A DNA stretch of 64,000 nt from HGM04593 sp045646845. GTDB lineage: Bacteria > Bacteroidota > Bacteroidia > Bacteroidales > Bacteroidaceae. The notes beneath the pieces are model-generated. The model searched no databases and was not told where the DNA came from. It saw nothing but the letters and a program-made list of their open reading frames with translations. Made by a program: the position numbers and the translations under genes. This document shows, piece after piece, positions 16,314 to 25,218 of the stretch. The stretch spans positions 13,959 to 77,958 of the forward strand of contig JAZRLO010000045.1 in NCBI GenBank assembly GCA_045646845.1, given 5' to 3'. Numbering within the stretch: the stretch's first letter is position 1; each line of letters starts with the position of its first letter.

Positions 16314-16666
16314 ATCTGTTCTGTATTTAAAGGTGGTGGTGTCAGGGCTATAAGTTTGAGTATTGCCGGAACATTCTCAATAGGTTGCCATGCGGTCATT
16401 CCGGGCATCCATGCAAGTGTGTTCTTGTTTATCTTTCTGAGGTTCACAAGCTGCATCATCTCACTTTCGTTGAAAGGACCTGCCTGTTTGCCCTCTATTG
16501 CAACATAATAGATGGTTGACTGTTGGTACTGGACGTTCTGCATGGAACCGGGGATATACATATTCTGCATGCCCTGGTTCATGCTGTCAATCATCTGTCT
16601 TGCAATATTTACCCCCAGACCGAATTCTATCAGTCTGTCCATTGAATAAAAATCATTGTCGTTCAT
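16310..16666 (-). CDS. Small GYF_2-domain protein
   Basis: A 118-aa protein whose C-terminal half (about 50-105) reads YYVAIEGKQAGPFNESEMMQ and WMPGMTAWQPIENVP, the GYF_2 pattern Y-GP-F-L---G-I---T-W--GM--W. The N-terminus (MNDNDFYSMDRLIEFGLGVN) resembles a short helical linker. An upstream ATG (16792) lies inside the preceding gene; 16666 is chosen because the upstream residues are not family-like. GYF domains bind proline-rich peptides, and the SPFH protein next door has PPPPP and PPPMPEV. Self-association within the complex is plausible. Confidence 0.75.
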   Translation of the reverse strand: MNDNDFYSMDRLIEFGLGVNIARQMIDSMNQGMQNMYIPGSMQNVQYQQSTIYYVAIEGKQAGPFNESEMMQLVNLRKINKNTLAWMPGMTAWQPIENVPAILKLIALTPPPLNTEQI

Positions 16667-16709
16667 ATTGCGCTGTTTTATTGTAGTTAATTGAAAATGT
16701 TTATGTTGC

Positions 16710-18059
16710 TCACACTTCCGGCATCGGCGGCGGTGTTTGGCCGGGGGCCGGTGGCATGAATAATGCCTGCAATTCAACAACATTACCTGCAAATTCCCAA
16801 TTGAGCATGCCCTGTTTCCAAACGTACGTCTGCACGCCTATTTGACCGTTTTGTACAAGTTGTGCAAGCTGCTGCATGTTGAACGGACCGCTCTGCGTGC
16901 CGTTGACTGCCACGAAGTAGTTTGTGTTGGGCGGGGGCGGCGGAGTGTTCATGGACTGCTGCATCTGCTGGCCCATATTGTTCATCATTCCGCTCATCTG
17001 GTGACCCATGGCACCACCCATCATCATGCCGGTCATCATGGCTGCAGGGTTCATACCGCCACCTCCTTCGCCAATGTTACCCATCTGACCAAGGCTCTGC
17101 GCACCGGTCTTGAGTACATCGGCCTGCAGGTTTATTTGGTGAGCACCTATGAAGTTCGTCTCGGTCTGCAGACGCTGGGCACGCTGTGCCTCTTCGCGCT
17201 GTATGCGCATCGTTTCTGTCATGTTCTCCGTGTTTATGGCCTGCATGTCGTAGAGGTTCTTTACGTTTATGTCGGCCTGAGCATTCATTGTGCGTGCCGT
17301 GATTCCAGCAGTGAGCCCACGCAGTTCAATATAATAAGGACTTTCTTTGTCTATCTCTATGGCTGAAATGTCGAGGTTTTTGAGATTTACTCCGAATTCT
17401 TCTTCGACACGCGGCTTCAGCTGTTCGAGGACCTTGTCATTGATTTCAAGAATTTGCCTTTCCATCTGCACAACGGGAATGCCCATGTTCTGAGGGATAT
17501 TGACGACAATACTCTTCACATATTTGGTAACAGCATCCTTTATTTGTCTTTTGAAATCATCAAGCTCGAAGTTTATAAGACGGTTCAACTTTATGAAATT
17601 ACGGTAATCGGTCAAGTTGAACGTGATTGTTCCGCGTACGGCCATGGGAATTCCATGGTCGGGAAGACGCGGGTCAAAGACATCGAAGTAAGGAATTCCG
17701 AAGAGAATCTGGTTGTTTCCTTGAATGTTTATGAAATACACCTCGGCTTGAAACGGTGTGTCACCGCCATACGCAAGACCGACAATGCTTGAAAGCACCG
17801 GCAAGTTTGCAGTCTTTATGATGCCGTCAAAGGGGCCGACAATAAAATCCTGACAACTGCCGTTATTCTGCTTATATACAAAGACTGCGACTTCACCTTC
17901 TTTGACCCTGAGAGAGCTTCCATAACGTATTGAATTTTCACGAGTAGTACTATTGGCATCTTGTCCCTCGGGACGCCATTTCCACACAAGGTATTCCTGT
18001 TCATCACAGCGGATGACGTTCATCAAGCCTCCACTCTTTCCTTTGCTAAAAAGTCCCAT
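16710..18059 (-). CDS. SPFH-domain protein with C-terminal GYF_2 domain
   Basis: A 449-aa protein with an SPFH/virion-core-type domain (about 15-300; for example VFVYKQNNGSCQDFIVGPFD, GIPMAVRGTITFNLTDYRNF and EEFGVNLKNLDISAIEID). A coiled region (THETMRIQREE-like, near TETMRIQREEAQRAQ) follows, then a Met/Gly-rich stretch (about 330-375). A GYF_2 domain (NYFVAVNGTQSGPFNMQQLA ... WKQGMLNWEF) and a proline-rich tail end the protein. There is no N-terminal membrane anchor, as in YdjI-like SPFH proteins. SPFH proteins form oligomeric rings or scaffolds at membranes. It is the second gene of the operon. Confidence 0.85.
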   Translation of the reverse strand: MGLFSKGKSGGLMNVIRCDEQEYLVWKWRPEGQDANSTTRENSIRYGSSLRVKEGEVAVFVYKQNNGSCQDFIVGPFDGIIKTANLPVLSSIVGLAYGGDTPFQAEVYFINIQGNNQILFGIPYFDVFDPRLPDHGIPMAVRGTITFNLTDYRNFIKLNRLINFELDDFKRQIKDAVTKYVKSIVVNIPQNMGIPVVQMERQILEINDKVLEQLKPRVEEEFGVNLKNLDISAIEIDKESPYYIELRGLTAGITARTMNAQADINVKNLYDMQAINTENMTETMRIQREEAQRAQRLQTETNFIGAHQINLQADVLKTGAQSLGQMGNIGEGGGGMNPAAMMTGMMMGGAMGHQMSGMMNNMGQQMQQSMNTPPPPPNTNYFVAVNGTQSGPFNMQQLAQLVQNGQIGVQTYVWKQGMLNWEFAGNVVELQALFMPPAPGQTPPPMPEV

Positions 18060-18086
18060 AATTATTCTATTTTATTAAGAAACCGT

Positions 18087-19139
18087 TTAAATTTTCACAC
18101 CAGTTTCACGTACAATTTTCTCTATCTCGGCAATAGTAGCTTTGTCCTCTTTCATGCTCAAACGCGCCTTTATTACAACCTGTTTCAGTTTATCCTGCCA
18201 TGCACCTACGAGAGCATTGTGTGCCGCATTGTCGGGATGGTTGGCTGTAAAGAAATTACCTTTCTTCTGCGCAAGTGGAGCTCCCATTGTCACGAATTCC
18301 AGAATGTCGGCCTTAGTTGTCGGAATAGGGAAATTACTGATGATTGATTTCTTTCTATCATCTGTACGGTCAGTGATTCCCATCATCATCTCTTTCATGG
18401 TCAGAGACTTCCTGTTTGCTTCAACTGAATCAAGTTCGCGCATAAGTTTTGTAAAAGTTGCCGATGCTTCCACATTAGAGAATGTAAATCCGCACTGGGG
18501 GCAGTGTGTTGAATATGTCTCAATCATGGCACCGCAACCCGGACACTTGTTCACATCACCGTACTTTGCATGTTTTTGCTGTGCCGCAGGCGCTGCCTGG
18601 TGATGGATTGCAGCCTGTGTTTGAGCCAGAGCAACAGCCTGTGCATGCTCTTTGTCCTTCTGTTCCTGTTTCCTTTTATAAAGTTTTGCCTCAAGAACCA
18701 TTTCGAACTCATCAAGGTCAATACCCGAAGCCTGCGCCTTCCTGAAAAGAACCTGTTTTTCCTTTTCGGTAAGTACACCGTCGGCAAGAGCCATGTTTAT
18801 GAGATTCTCCAACTTTGAGTCATATATCTGCTCGTCATTGTCATCTTGTTGCGTAGAGGGAGAAACTTTCGGTTGCGAAGCCTGCACCCGAACTTCCGGA
18901 CTTTGTGGTACCGGCGGTGCGGATGGTGCGAACGACGCATGAGGCTGAACGGTGGAACGAGTTTGTGGAGTAGTTGCCGATTGAGCCGGCCGTTCGGCTT
19001 GTTGCTTCATCTGAAGTCTCCGTATCATCGATTCAGAGACCTCCACTTCTTCGGTATTAACGGTTTTATCTGTATCATCACCGACCAAATCGTTTACAAA
19101 AGAATCTATTTTGTTTACTATATTGTCCAAAAAACCCAT
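18087..19139 (-). CDS. TerB-like/zinc-ribbon protein, first gene of the SPFH operon
   Basis: A 350-aa protein in three parts: an N-terminal amphipathic segment with a Pro/Gln/Ser-rich linker (30-105); a helical segment (LENLINMALADGVLTEKEKQ ... GIDLDEFEMVLE, about 108-165) that resembles a TerB/SHOCT-like acidic helical module; and a zinc ribbon CPGCGAMIETYSTHCPQCGF, followed by a basic helical C-terminus. The start at 19139 (MGFLDNIVNKIDSF) is preferred because the longer frame crosses a palindrome at 19173-19193. Together with the SPFH-GYF, GYF and membrane genes it forms a four-gene operon that may sense or remodel membranes. Confidence 0.7.
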   Translation of the reverse strand: MGFLDNIVNKIDSFVNDLVGDDTDKTVNTEEVEVSESMIRRLQMKQQAERPAQSATTPQTRSTVQPHASFAPSAPPVPQSPEVRVQASQPKVSPSTQQDDNDEQIYDSKLENLINMALADGVLTEKEKQVLFRKAQASGIDLDEFEMVLEAKLYKRKQEQKDKEHAQAVALAQTQAAIHHQAAPAAQQKHAKYGDVNKCPGCGAMIETYSTHCPQCGFTFSNVEASATFTKLMRELDSVEANRKSLTMKEMMMGITDRTDDRKKSIISNFPIPTTKADILEFVTMGAPLAQKKGNFFTANHPDNAAHNALVGAWQDKLKQVVIKARLSMKEDKATIAEIEKIVRETGVKI

Positions 19140-19172
19140 AATAGTTAAATGTTTACATAGAGTATTACTTGA

Positions 19173-19193
19173 TTTGGTGATCGACTCACCAAA
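19173..19193 (-). promoter_or_regulatory. Operator-like inverted repeat upstream of the SPFH operon
   Basis: TTTGGTGA (19173-19180) and TCACCAAA (19186-19193) are perfect reverse complements with a 5-base spacer, 34 bases before the start codon at 19139. There is no following T-run on either strand, which favours a protein-binding site over a terminator. Confidence 0.45.
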
Positions 19194-19394
19194 GTGCAGA
19201 ACCCCAATTTTGAAATGCAATATTACATTAATTTTTATTCATACGAAAAAAATTATTAGAGTCTTTTTGGTTCTTTTTGAACAATCACAGGGTTTTCGCG
19301 GCAATAACCGGCCTTAACAGATAAAAAACAGCAAATAATCGGATGAGAAATAAAAATAGTCGCCGAAAAATGAGGATGTTACATAAAAAAGCAT

Positions 19395-19402
19395 TACCTT
19401 TG
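19395..19402 (+). promoter_or_regulatory. -7 box TACCTTTG for rpsP
   Basis: It is an exact match to the strong form of the Bacteroidota -7 box, 61 bases before the rpsP ATG. The rest of the 19194-19394 gap shows no gene. Confidence 0.7.
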
Positions 19403-19463
19403 CGCTGCCTATACGAGTTATGGGCTAACTCAAATCATTAACCATTAAAAACTATTTGAAAAA

Positions 19464-20015
19464 ATGGCAACAAAAATCAGACTTCAGAGAAGAGGCCACA
19501 AGCACTATGCCTTCTACTCTATCGTGATTGCAGATTCGAGAGCTCCACGTGATGGAAAGTTCACCGAGAAGATCGGTACTTACAATCCTAACACAAACCC
19601 CGCTTCTGTTGAGCTCAACTTCGAGCGCGCTTTGTGGTGGGTAAACAACGGTGCTACTCCTACCGACACAGTTCGTAACATCCTTTCTCGCGAGGGCGTA
19701 TATTTGATGAAGCACCTCCAGGGCGGTGTTAAGAAGGGTGCGTTTGACGAGGCTGCTGCTCAGGCTAAGTTTGAGGCTTGGAAGACAGCTAAGGTAAATG
19801 CTCTCAACGGTATCAAGAGCGCCGAAGAGCAGGCTAAGCGTGACAACAAGAAGGCACGTTTGGAGGCTGAGAAGGAGGTTAACGCAGCTATTGCAAAGAA
19901 GGTTGCTGACAAGAAGGCTGCCGAGGCTCTTGCAAAGGCTGAGGCTGAGGCTGCTGCAGCTGCTGAAGAGGCTGCTCCTGCAGAGGAGGCAACAGAGGCT
20001 CCCGCTGAGGCTTAA
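19464..20015 (+). CDS. rpsP: 30S ribosomal protein S16 with long Ala/Glu tail
   Basis: A 183-aa protein. The first ~85 residues are a standard S16 (ATKIRLQRRGHKHYAFYSIV, RDGKFTEKIGTYNP, ELNFERALWWVNNGA), which binds 16S rRNA early in small-subunit assembly. The remaining ~100 residues are helical and rich in Lys, Ala and Glu (KKARLEAEKEVNAAIAKKVA, then AEAEAAAAAEEAAPAEE). This more than doubles the length of the E. coli protein and is typical of Bacteroidota S16. It has a strong promoter and a terminator at 20058. Confidence 0.97.
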   Translation: MATKIRLQRRGHKHYAFYSIVIADSRAPRDGKFTEKIGTYNPNTNPASVELNFERALWWVNNGATPTDTVRNILSREGVYLMKHLQGGVKKGAFDEAAAQAKFEAWKTAKVNALNGIKSAEEQAKRDNKKARLEAEKEVNAAIAKKVADKKAAEALAKAEAEAAAAAEEAAPAEEATEAPAEA

Positions 20016-20057
20016 GAACCTTTCCCCGACTGGGGTTTGCAGTAATGCTCAGAATAG

Positions 20058-20081
20058 GACCGGTACCATTTGGTGCCGGTC
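20058..20081 (+). terminator. rpsP terminator
   Basis: GACCGGTACC and GGTGCCGGTC arms with one mismatch around a 4-base loop, followed by TTTGTTTTA. Confidence 0.75.
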
Positions 20082-20255
20082 TTTGTTTTATGGCAGGACG
20101 AAGAAAACGGACAATAGAACCGGCTATGCCGCAATTCCGTACAGACAAAATCCTTTGTTTGCACCAAGAGATAACGATATACCGTTTCATTGTCCCGGGA
20201 GACAGTTTTTACTCTGAAATTCAGCAGAGACAAACCTTTGCACAGGACCGGAACA

Positions 20256-20276
20256 AGCCACTGATGGCTATTTTTT
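20256..20276 (+). terminator. Small hairpin with T-run before ogt
   Basis: AGCCA-CTGA-TGGCT followed by ATTTTTT, plus strand. The stretch 20082-20255 holds no recognisable gene. Confidence 0.4.
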
Positions 20277-20300
20277 GAGAGTAAAGAATGATCAAAGTTT

Positions 20301-20783
20301 CTAAAGAGGATGCTCTGTAGAGAACCGGTTGCCCATTTCAAGTTCCAGCAGAAATCTCTTTCTGTCAATACCGGCAGCGTAGCCGGTCATCTTTCCACCT
20401 GATCCTACCACCCTGTGACATGGCACAGCAATGAGCAATGGATTACGGTTACACGCCATGCCTACTGCCCGTGAGGCCTGCGGTTTACCAATGCGTTCGG
20501 CCACCTCGCCATATGTCACCGTAGTGCCGTACGGTATGCGCAGCAACTCCTTCCACACCATAATCTGGAAAGCGCTCCCTTTCATACAAACAGGAAAGGC
20601 CAATTCCTTGGTTTCCGAATTAAAATACGCCTCAAGTTCCCTTTTAACCAACATGGTAAAAGGCGTGACAACGGAATCGCCGCGCTCTTCTTCAGCTACA
20701 ACAGTAATAGCGGTCACACATTCGTCTTCGCAACAGACTGCTAATATCCCTATCGGTGATTCAATATAAATTTTCTCTTTCAT
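20301..20783 (-). CDS. ogt: Methylated-DNA-protein-cysteine methyltransferase
   Basis: A 160-aa suicide DNA-repair protein that transfers alkyl groups from O6-alkylguanine to its own cysteine. The active-site motif AVPCHRVVGSGG is intact, preceded by the helix-turn-helix region (FQIMVWKELLRIPYGTTVTY and SRAVGMACNRNP). The start at 20783 (MKEKIYIESPIG) fits the family better than the upstream ATG at 20807. It lies downstream of panB on the same strand, separated by a terminator-like hairpin, so they may be transcribed separately. Confidence 0.93.
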   Translation of the reverse strand: MKEKIYIESPIGILAVCCEDECVTAITVVAEEERGDSVVTPFTMLVKRELEAYFNSETKELAFPVCMKGSAFQIMVWKELLRIPYGTTVTYGEVAERIGKPQASRAVGMACNRNPLLIAVPCHRVVGSGGKMTGYAAGIDRKRFLLELEMGNRFSTEHPL

Positions 20784-20818
20784 AAACCTCCACGGCAATC
20801 CTTTCAACTGAAAGACAC

Positions 20819-20860
20819 AAGAGAGGACAACCCTGTTTTTACTTATGGGTTGCCCTCTCT
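20819..20860 (-). terminator. Terminator hairpin between panB and ogt
   Basis: GAGAGGACAACCC pairs with GGGTTGCCCTCTC around an A/T-rich loop. Almost the same hairpin follows trmD (49245-49279), which suggests a dispersed terminator type. A second small inverted repeat (GAGGTT/AACCTC) follows at about 20866-20882. Confidence 0.6.
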
Positions 20861-20906
20861 TTGTTGAGGTTAATTCAACCTCTCTCTTATATCAATACGT
20901 ACAAAA

Positions 20907-21728
20907 TCAATACTGCTCCTTTTCGTTGGGGAAGTCACAAGACTTGACGTCGCTCACGTAACTGCCTACAGCATCGGTAATGATGGCGTTGAGGTCGGCA
21001 TAACGGCGAAGGAATTTGGGCGCAAAATCGGCTGTCATACCGAGCATGTCGGCATATACCAGAATCTGGCCGTCAACTTTCACTCCGGCACCGATACCGA
21101 TTACAGGAATGCTTATTGAAGAGGCTACCTTCTCGGCAAGCGCGGCAGGAATCTTCTCAAGAACAAGTGCAAAGCAACCTGCCTCCTCGAGCAGTTTTGC
21201 ATCGGCAAGAAGTTTCTCCGCTTCAGCCTCCCCTTTTGCGCGTACGCCATAGGTACCGAACTTGTTTATGCTCTGAGGGGTAAGCCCGAGGTGTCCCATG
21301 ATGGGTATTCCGGCATCGAGTATCTTGCGCACCGAAGGAAGAATCTCTTCACCGCCCTCAAGCTTCAGAGCATCGGCATTTGTCTCCTTCATTATACGTA
21401 TGGCATTCTTCACCGCCTCGTCGGCATTCACCTGATATGTTCCGAAAGGCATATCAACAACCACCAATGCACGCTTTACTCCGCGCACGACACCTCTGGC
21501 ATGATATATCATCTCATCGAGCGTTATAGGCAAAGTGGTTGCGTTTCCAGCCATCACATTCGATGCAGAATCACCTACCAGAAAGGCATCTACACCGGCC
21601 GCATCGAGTATCGATGCTGTCGTATAATCGTATGCTGTGAGCATGGCGATTTTCTCGCCCTTGCGCTTCATCTCCAAGAAACGGTTTGTAGTCACCTTGC
21701 GGGTGTCCTCAACTAAATACTTTGACAT
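20907..21728 (-). CDS. panB: 3-methyl-2-oxobutanoate hydroxymethyltransferase
   Basis: A 273-aa TIM-barrel enzyme making ketopantoate from alpha-ketoisovalerate and 5,10-methylene-THF, the first committed step of pantothenate/CoA synthesis. Signatures are MLTAYDYTTASILDAAGVD, LVGDSASNVMAG (metal-binding Asp), KLEGGEE and GHLGLTPQS, and IGIGAGVKVDGQILVYADML. The length is standard. It has a well-matched promoter (21790-21821) and is followed by ogt. Confidence 0.96.
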   Translation of the reverse strand: MSKYLVEDTRKVTTNRFLEMKRKGEKIAMLTAYDYTTASILDAAGVDAFLVGDSASNVMAGNATTLPITLDEMIYHARGVVRGVKRALVVVDMPFGTYQVNADEAVKNAIRIMKETNADALKLEGGEEILPSVRKILDAGIPIMGHLGLTPQSINKFGTYGVRAKGEAEAEKLLADAKLLEEAGCFALVLEKIPAALAEKVASSISIPVIGIGAGVKVDGQILVYADMLGMTADFAPKFLRRYADLNAIITDAVGSYVSDVKSCDFPNEKEQY

Positions 21729-21789
21729 CTCTATTGTGTTTTTTTATGTTTGTAATATCTTCCCACACCATGGAATGGCATTCGGACTG

Positions 21790-21821
21790 CAAAGGTAGCC
21801 AAATAATCAAAAGCACACAAA
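21790..21821 (-). promoter_or_regulatory. panB promoter: TTTG-N20-TACCTTTG
   Basis: On the minus strand TTTG (21818-21821) is followed after 20 bases by TACCTTTG (21790-21797), 61 bases upstream of the panB ATG. Confidence 0.65.
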
Positions 21822-21992
21822 AAAGGCGATAAAGTTTTCGAAGTTTTCGGGACATTCCGAAAAAAGGAGATAAAAATTTCAAGGATATTAATTCGGAGAA
21901 CACCTTAATTTATCGCGCAAAATTTGTATCTTAGCAATTGATTTGTTCCCGTTAACAGGAACAGGCAGACAAACAATCTTTTCCAGGAATTT

Positions 21993-24900
21993 ATGGACAG
22001 AACACTCAAGATTTACAGGGCATCGGCCGGTTCGGGAAAGACCTTCACGCTCGCGCTCGAATATATGAAACTCGTGATAGAGAACCCATACTCGTACCGC
22101 AACATTTTGGCCGTAACATTCACTAACAAGGCTACGGGAGAGATGAAAGAGCGTATCCTGAGCAAACTTTACGGCGTAGCGAACGGCACGAAGGATGCCG
22201 AGGATTATATGGCAAAGCTCCTCACGGGACTGCCCCACCTCACTCCCGAGAAAATAAGGGAGAATGCGGGAAAGGCGTTCTGGATGCTGATGCACGATTA
22301 CGGACACTTCCGCATACAGACTATAGACGCATTTTTCCAGACTGTACTGCGCAGCCTTGCGAAGGAGCTTGACCTGAGCGGTGACATGGAGATCACGCTC
22401 GACGGAAAGGAGTTGCTGAACGATGCGGTTGACACATATATAAAGAAGCTTGAACCCGACACGCTGAATATTGCGCAGGTGATACGCTACATTGAGGAGC
22501 GGCTGAGCGATGGAGGACAATGGAGAGTCGGCAGCGAAATAAAGCTGTTTGCCGAAAACATTCTGAAAGAGGAGTACCAGCAGCGCGGCGAGAAACTGCG
22601 CGAGGAGATGGAGCGTGACAACGGTGTATTGCTGAAGCAGTTCCACAACGACATTACGGAGTACCGCAAGAGCATATTGGAGAAGAGCAAGAGATTGGGC
22701 GATGAGTTCTTCAGCATAACAAAGGGGTTCGTGGCAGAGGATTTCATAGGCAACAAGGGAGGTATCTGGGGCATATTCGACAAGATGCGCAACGGCAAAG
22801 TGATAGAATGGGCACCTACCAGAGCAGCTCTGGCCAACACACCTGAAAAAATATCTTCGAAATGCAGCAAGGTAAATGAGATTGCGGCGCTCATAAAGGA
22901 TGCCGTTCCGCTTTACAGGGAGATGACGAACTGCGACCTTTCGCTCGAACATTTCCATCAGCTGGGCATGCTGAACAACATTGCATCAACACTCAAGGAG
23001 GAGAACAGCCGTGAGAACCGTTTCCTGCTTGCCGAAACTACGCATCTGCTCAGTTCAATGATAGGCAAGAACACGACATTCATATTCGAGAAGATAGGCA
23101 CGGAGATTGACCACATTTTCATAGATGAATTCCAGGACACTTCCAAACTGCAGTGGACCTGCTTCCACGTGCTGCTCGAAGAGATTCTGGCACGCGGCAA
23201 CTTCAACCTTATAGTAGGCGACGTAAAGCAGTCGATATACCGCTGGCGAAACAGCGACTGGAATATCATGAACAATATCGATGGATTCTTCCGTAACGAC
23301 CAGATAACCTTTGCCGAACAGGATGTGAAGATTGATGGACAGGTGTATAAATCGACCAACTACCGTAGCGACCGCAGGATAATAAGCTTCAACAACGCCC
23401 TCTACCGGGCTGCCATAAATACTATAAAGAGCAGCTATAGCGACAAGATCGACCCCAAAGGGATGAAGGAGATTGAACAGGCGTATTCCGATGTAGAACA
23501 GGCGATACCGCTGCCCGCCCCCGGCAAAAAGGAGAAGCCGCAGCAAGGATACGCAGAGGTGCGCGCAATACCCAAGAAGGACAAGAAGGACAACTTCACG
23601 GTAAATGCCATAAGCCAACTGATGAAGACACTGCATCATCTGCTGGAAGAGAAGAATATCGCACCGCGCGACATCGTGATACTGATGCGTACGAAGAAGA
23701 AAAAGATGCAGATGGTGGTCGAAGCTTTCAACAGTGAGTTTCCGAACCTGAAGATTGTCAGCGACGAGGCATACAAACTCTCTTCGTCGCTTGCCGTGCA
23801 GCTTGTGATAGCGTCGTTACGCTACATTGCCACGCCGGACGACAAAATCAACATCGCCAACATGGTGAAGCTGTACAACAAGGTTATAAACAAGGTCGAT
23901 TACAGTTTCCGTGCGAAAGGCGACAAGGAGGCTCTGCACGAGTTACTGCCTGAGGAGTTCCGCGCAGCACTTGAACGGCTCAAGAGACTTCCGCTGTACG
24001 AACTCATAGAGCAGTTGCTGTCGCTACTGAACATAAAGGACGCGAAGGACGAGGAGGCCTACATTTATGCACTGCTCGACCATGCGGCGCAGTATATAAA
24101 CACACGAAGTTCGGACATACACAAGTTTCTGAACGCATGGGACGAGAGCATACACGACAAGAGCATTCCGGCCGAAAGCATAGACAGCATACGCATAATG
24201 ACAGTACACAAGTCCAAGGGACTGGAATTCCACACGGTAATAATTCCGCTATGCGACTGGGCACTGACCGGGGACAGCCGTTCCCTGCTATGGTGCGAAC
24301 CGACCGGTGAACCATTCAATACGCTGAGCCTGTTGCCGATAAACAACAAACAGGCAATGACGAAGAGCATATTCAGCAAAGACTATTACAAGGATTACAT
24401 GTACCAGGTCGTTGACAACCTGAACATACTCTACGTTGCCACTACAAGAGCAAAGAGCAACCTGTTCATATTCACCGACGGCAGCGGCGGACGTGGAGAG
24501 AACGTATCGAAACTGATGAACAAGGTCATCGAGAACATCACCCACCTCGATGGTTCGACATTGGACCAGTCTGAAGGTACATTCAGATATGGAGAAATCG
24601 TAGGAAGCAAAAGTGGGAAAAAAGAGAAGGAGGAGAAAGAGGAGAAGGAAGAGAAGAAGAACCCGTTCGAAACAGAACCGCAGATAGTGGAACAGCCTTT
24701 CACCTTCTACGAAAGCAAAATAGAATTCAGACAGTCGAACGAACTTGAGCGTTTCCTCTCCGACAACGAAGAGGAGAAGAGGCAGTACGACTACATAGAA
24801 GAAGGAAAGCTCATGCACCTTGTGATGTCGGGCATAGAGAAAAAGGAGGACATTGAAAAGACACTGAGACGCATAATGACGGAAGGCCTCATTTCCACCG

Positions 24901-25217
24901 AAGAGAAATACGACAGGATAAAGAGGCTTGTGGAAAAGGCCCTTACACTGCCCGAAGCGGCAGAATGGTTCAACGGCAGTTACAGGCTGTACAACGAATG
25001 CGCCATACTCAGCAACGACGAAAAGAAGACCCGCCGCCCCGACCGGGTAATGATAAAGGGAAAGAAAGCCGTGGTGGTGGATTACAAGTTCGGACGCGAA
25101 GACAAAAAATACAAAGAACAGGTGAAGAAATATATGGAACTTCTTGAAAATATCGGCTACACCGATGTCAAGGGGTATCTATGGTACGTATATAAGAATT
25201 ATACAAAGGAGGTTTGA
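21993..25217 (+). CDS. AddA/RecB-like UvrD-type helicase-nuclease
   Basis: A 1074-aa superfamily 1A helicase with a C-terminal nuclease. Motif I is RASAGSGKTFTL at the very N-terminus; other helicase motifs are AVTFTNKATGEMKERI, HIFIDEFQDTS (Walker B), VGDVKQSIYRWR, RIMTVHKSKGLEFHTVIIP and LYVATTRAK. The C-terminus has GKKAVVVDYKFG (about 1028), the PD-(D/E)xK core of RecB-type nucleases. With the downstream gene it should form a dsDNA-end-resecting complex for recombination and phage DNA degradation. A Lys/Glu-rich insert (KEKEEKEEKEEKKNP) lies before the nuclease part. The next gene starts one base after its stop. Confidence 0.92.
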   Translation: MDRTLKIYRASAGSGKTFTLALEYMKLVIENPYSYRNILAVTFTNKATGEMKERILSKLYGVANGTKDAEDYMAKLLTGLPHLTPEKIRENAGKAFWMLMHDYGHFRIQTIDAFFQTVLRSLAKELDLSGDMEITLDGKELLNDAVDTYIKKLEPDTLNIAQVIRYIEERLSDGGQWRVGSEIKLFAENILKEEYQQRGEKLREEMERDNGVLLKQFHNDITEYRKSILEKSKRLGDEFFSITKGFVAEDFIGNKGGIWGIFDKMRNGKVIEWAPTRAALANTPEKISSKCSKVNEIAALIKDAVPLYREMTNCDLSLEHFHQLGMLNNIASTLKEENSRENRFLLAETTHLLSSMIGKNTTFIFEKIGTEIDHIFIDEFQDTSKLQWTCFHVLLEEILARGNFNLIVGDVKQSIYRWRNSDWNIMNNIDGFFRNDQITFAEQDVKIDGQVYKSTNYRSDRRIISFNNALYRAAINTIKSSYSDKIDPKGMKEIEQAYSDVEQAIPLPAPGKKEKPQQGYAEVRAIPKKDKKDNFTVNAISQLMKTLHHLLEEKNIAPRDIVILMRTKKKKMQMVVEAFNSEFPNLKIVSDEAYKLSSSLAVQLVIASLRYIATPDDKINIANMVKLYNKVINKVDYSFRAKGDKEALHELLPEEFRAALERLKRLPLYELIEQLLSLLNIKDAKDEEAYIYALLDHAAQYINTRSSDIHKFLNAWDESIHDKSIPAESIDSIRIMTVHKSKGLEFHTVIIPLCDWALTGDSRSLLWCEPTGEPFNTLSLLPINNKQAMTKSIFSKDYYKDYMYQVVDNLNILYVATTRAKSNLFIFTDGSGGRGENVSKLMNKVIENITHLDGSTLDQSEGTFRYGEIVGSKSGKKEKEEKEEKEEKKNPFETEPQIVEQPFTFYESKIEFRQSNELERFLSDNEEEKRQYDYIEEGKLMHLVMSGIEKKEDIEKTLRRIMTEGLISTEEKYDRIKRLVEKALTLPEAAEWFNGSYRLYNECAILSNDEKKTRRPDRVMIKGKKAVVVDYKFGREDKKYKEQVKKYMELLENIGYTDVKGYLWYVYKNYTKEV
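25205..25212 (+). promoter_or_regulatory. Strong Shine-Dalgarno AAAGGAGG deciding the AddB-like start
   Basis: AAAGGAGG ends six bases before the ATG at 25219. Such a strong ribosome binding site is unusual in Bacteroidota and supports this start over the in-frame ATG at 25144. Confidence 0.7.
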
Positions 25218-25218
25218 G

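Noticed and set aside
21888..22958. 356-aa minus-strand frame opposite the AddA-like gene
   Set aside because: It lies wholly opposite conserved helicase motifs and has no family features; GC-rich codon bias produces long antisense frames.
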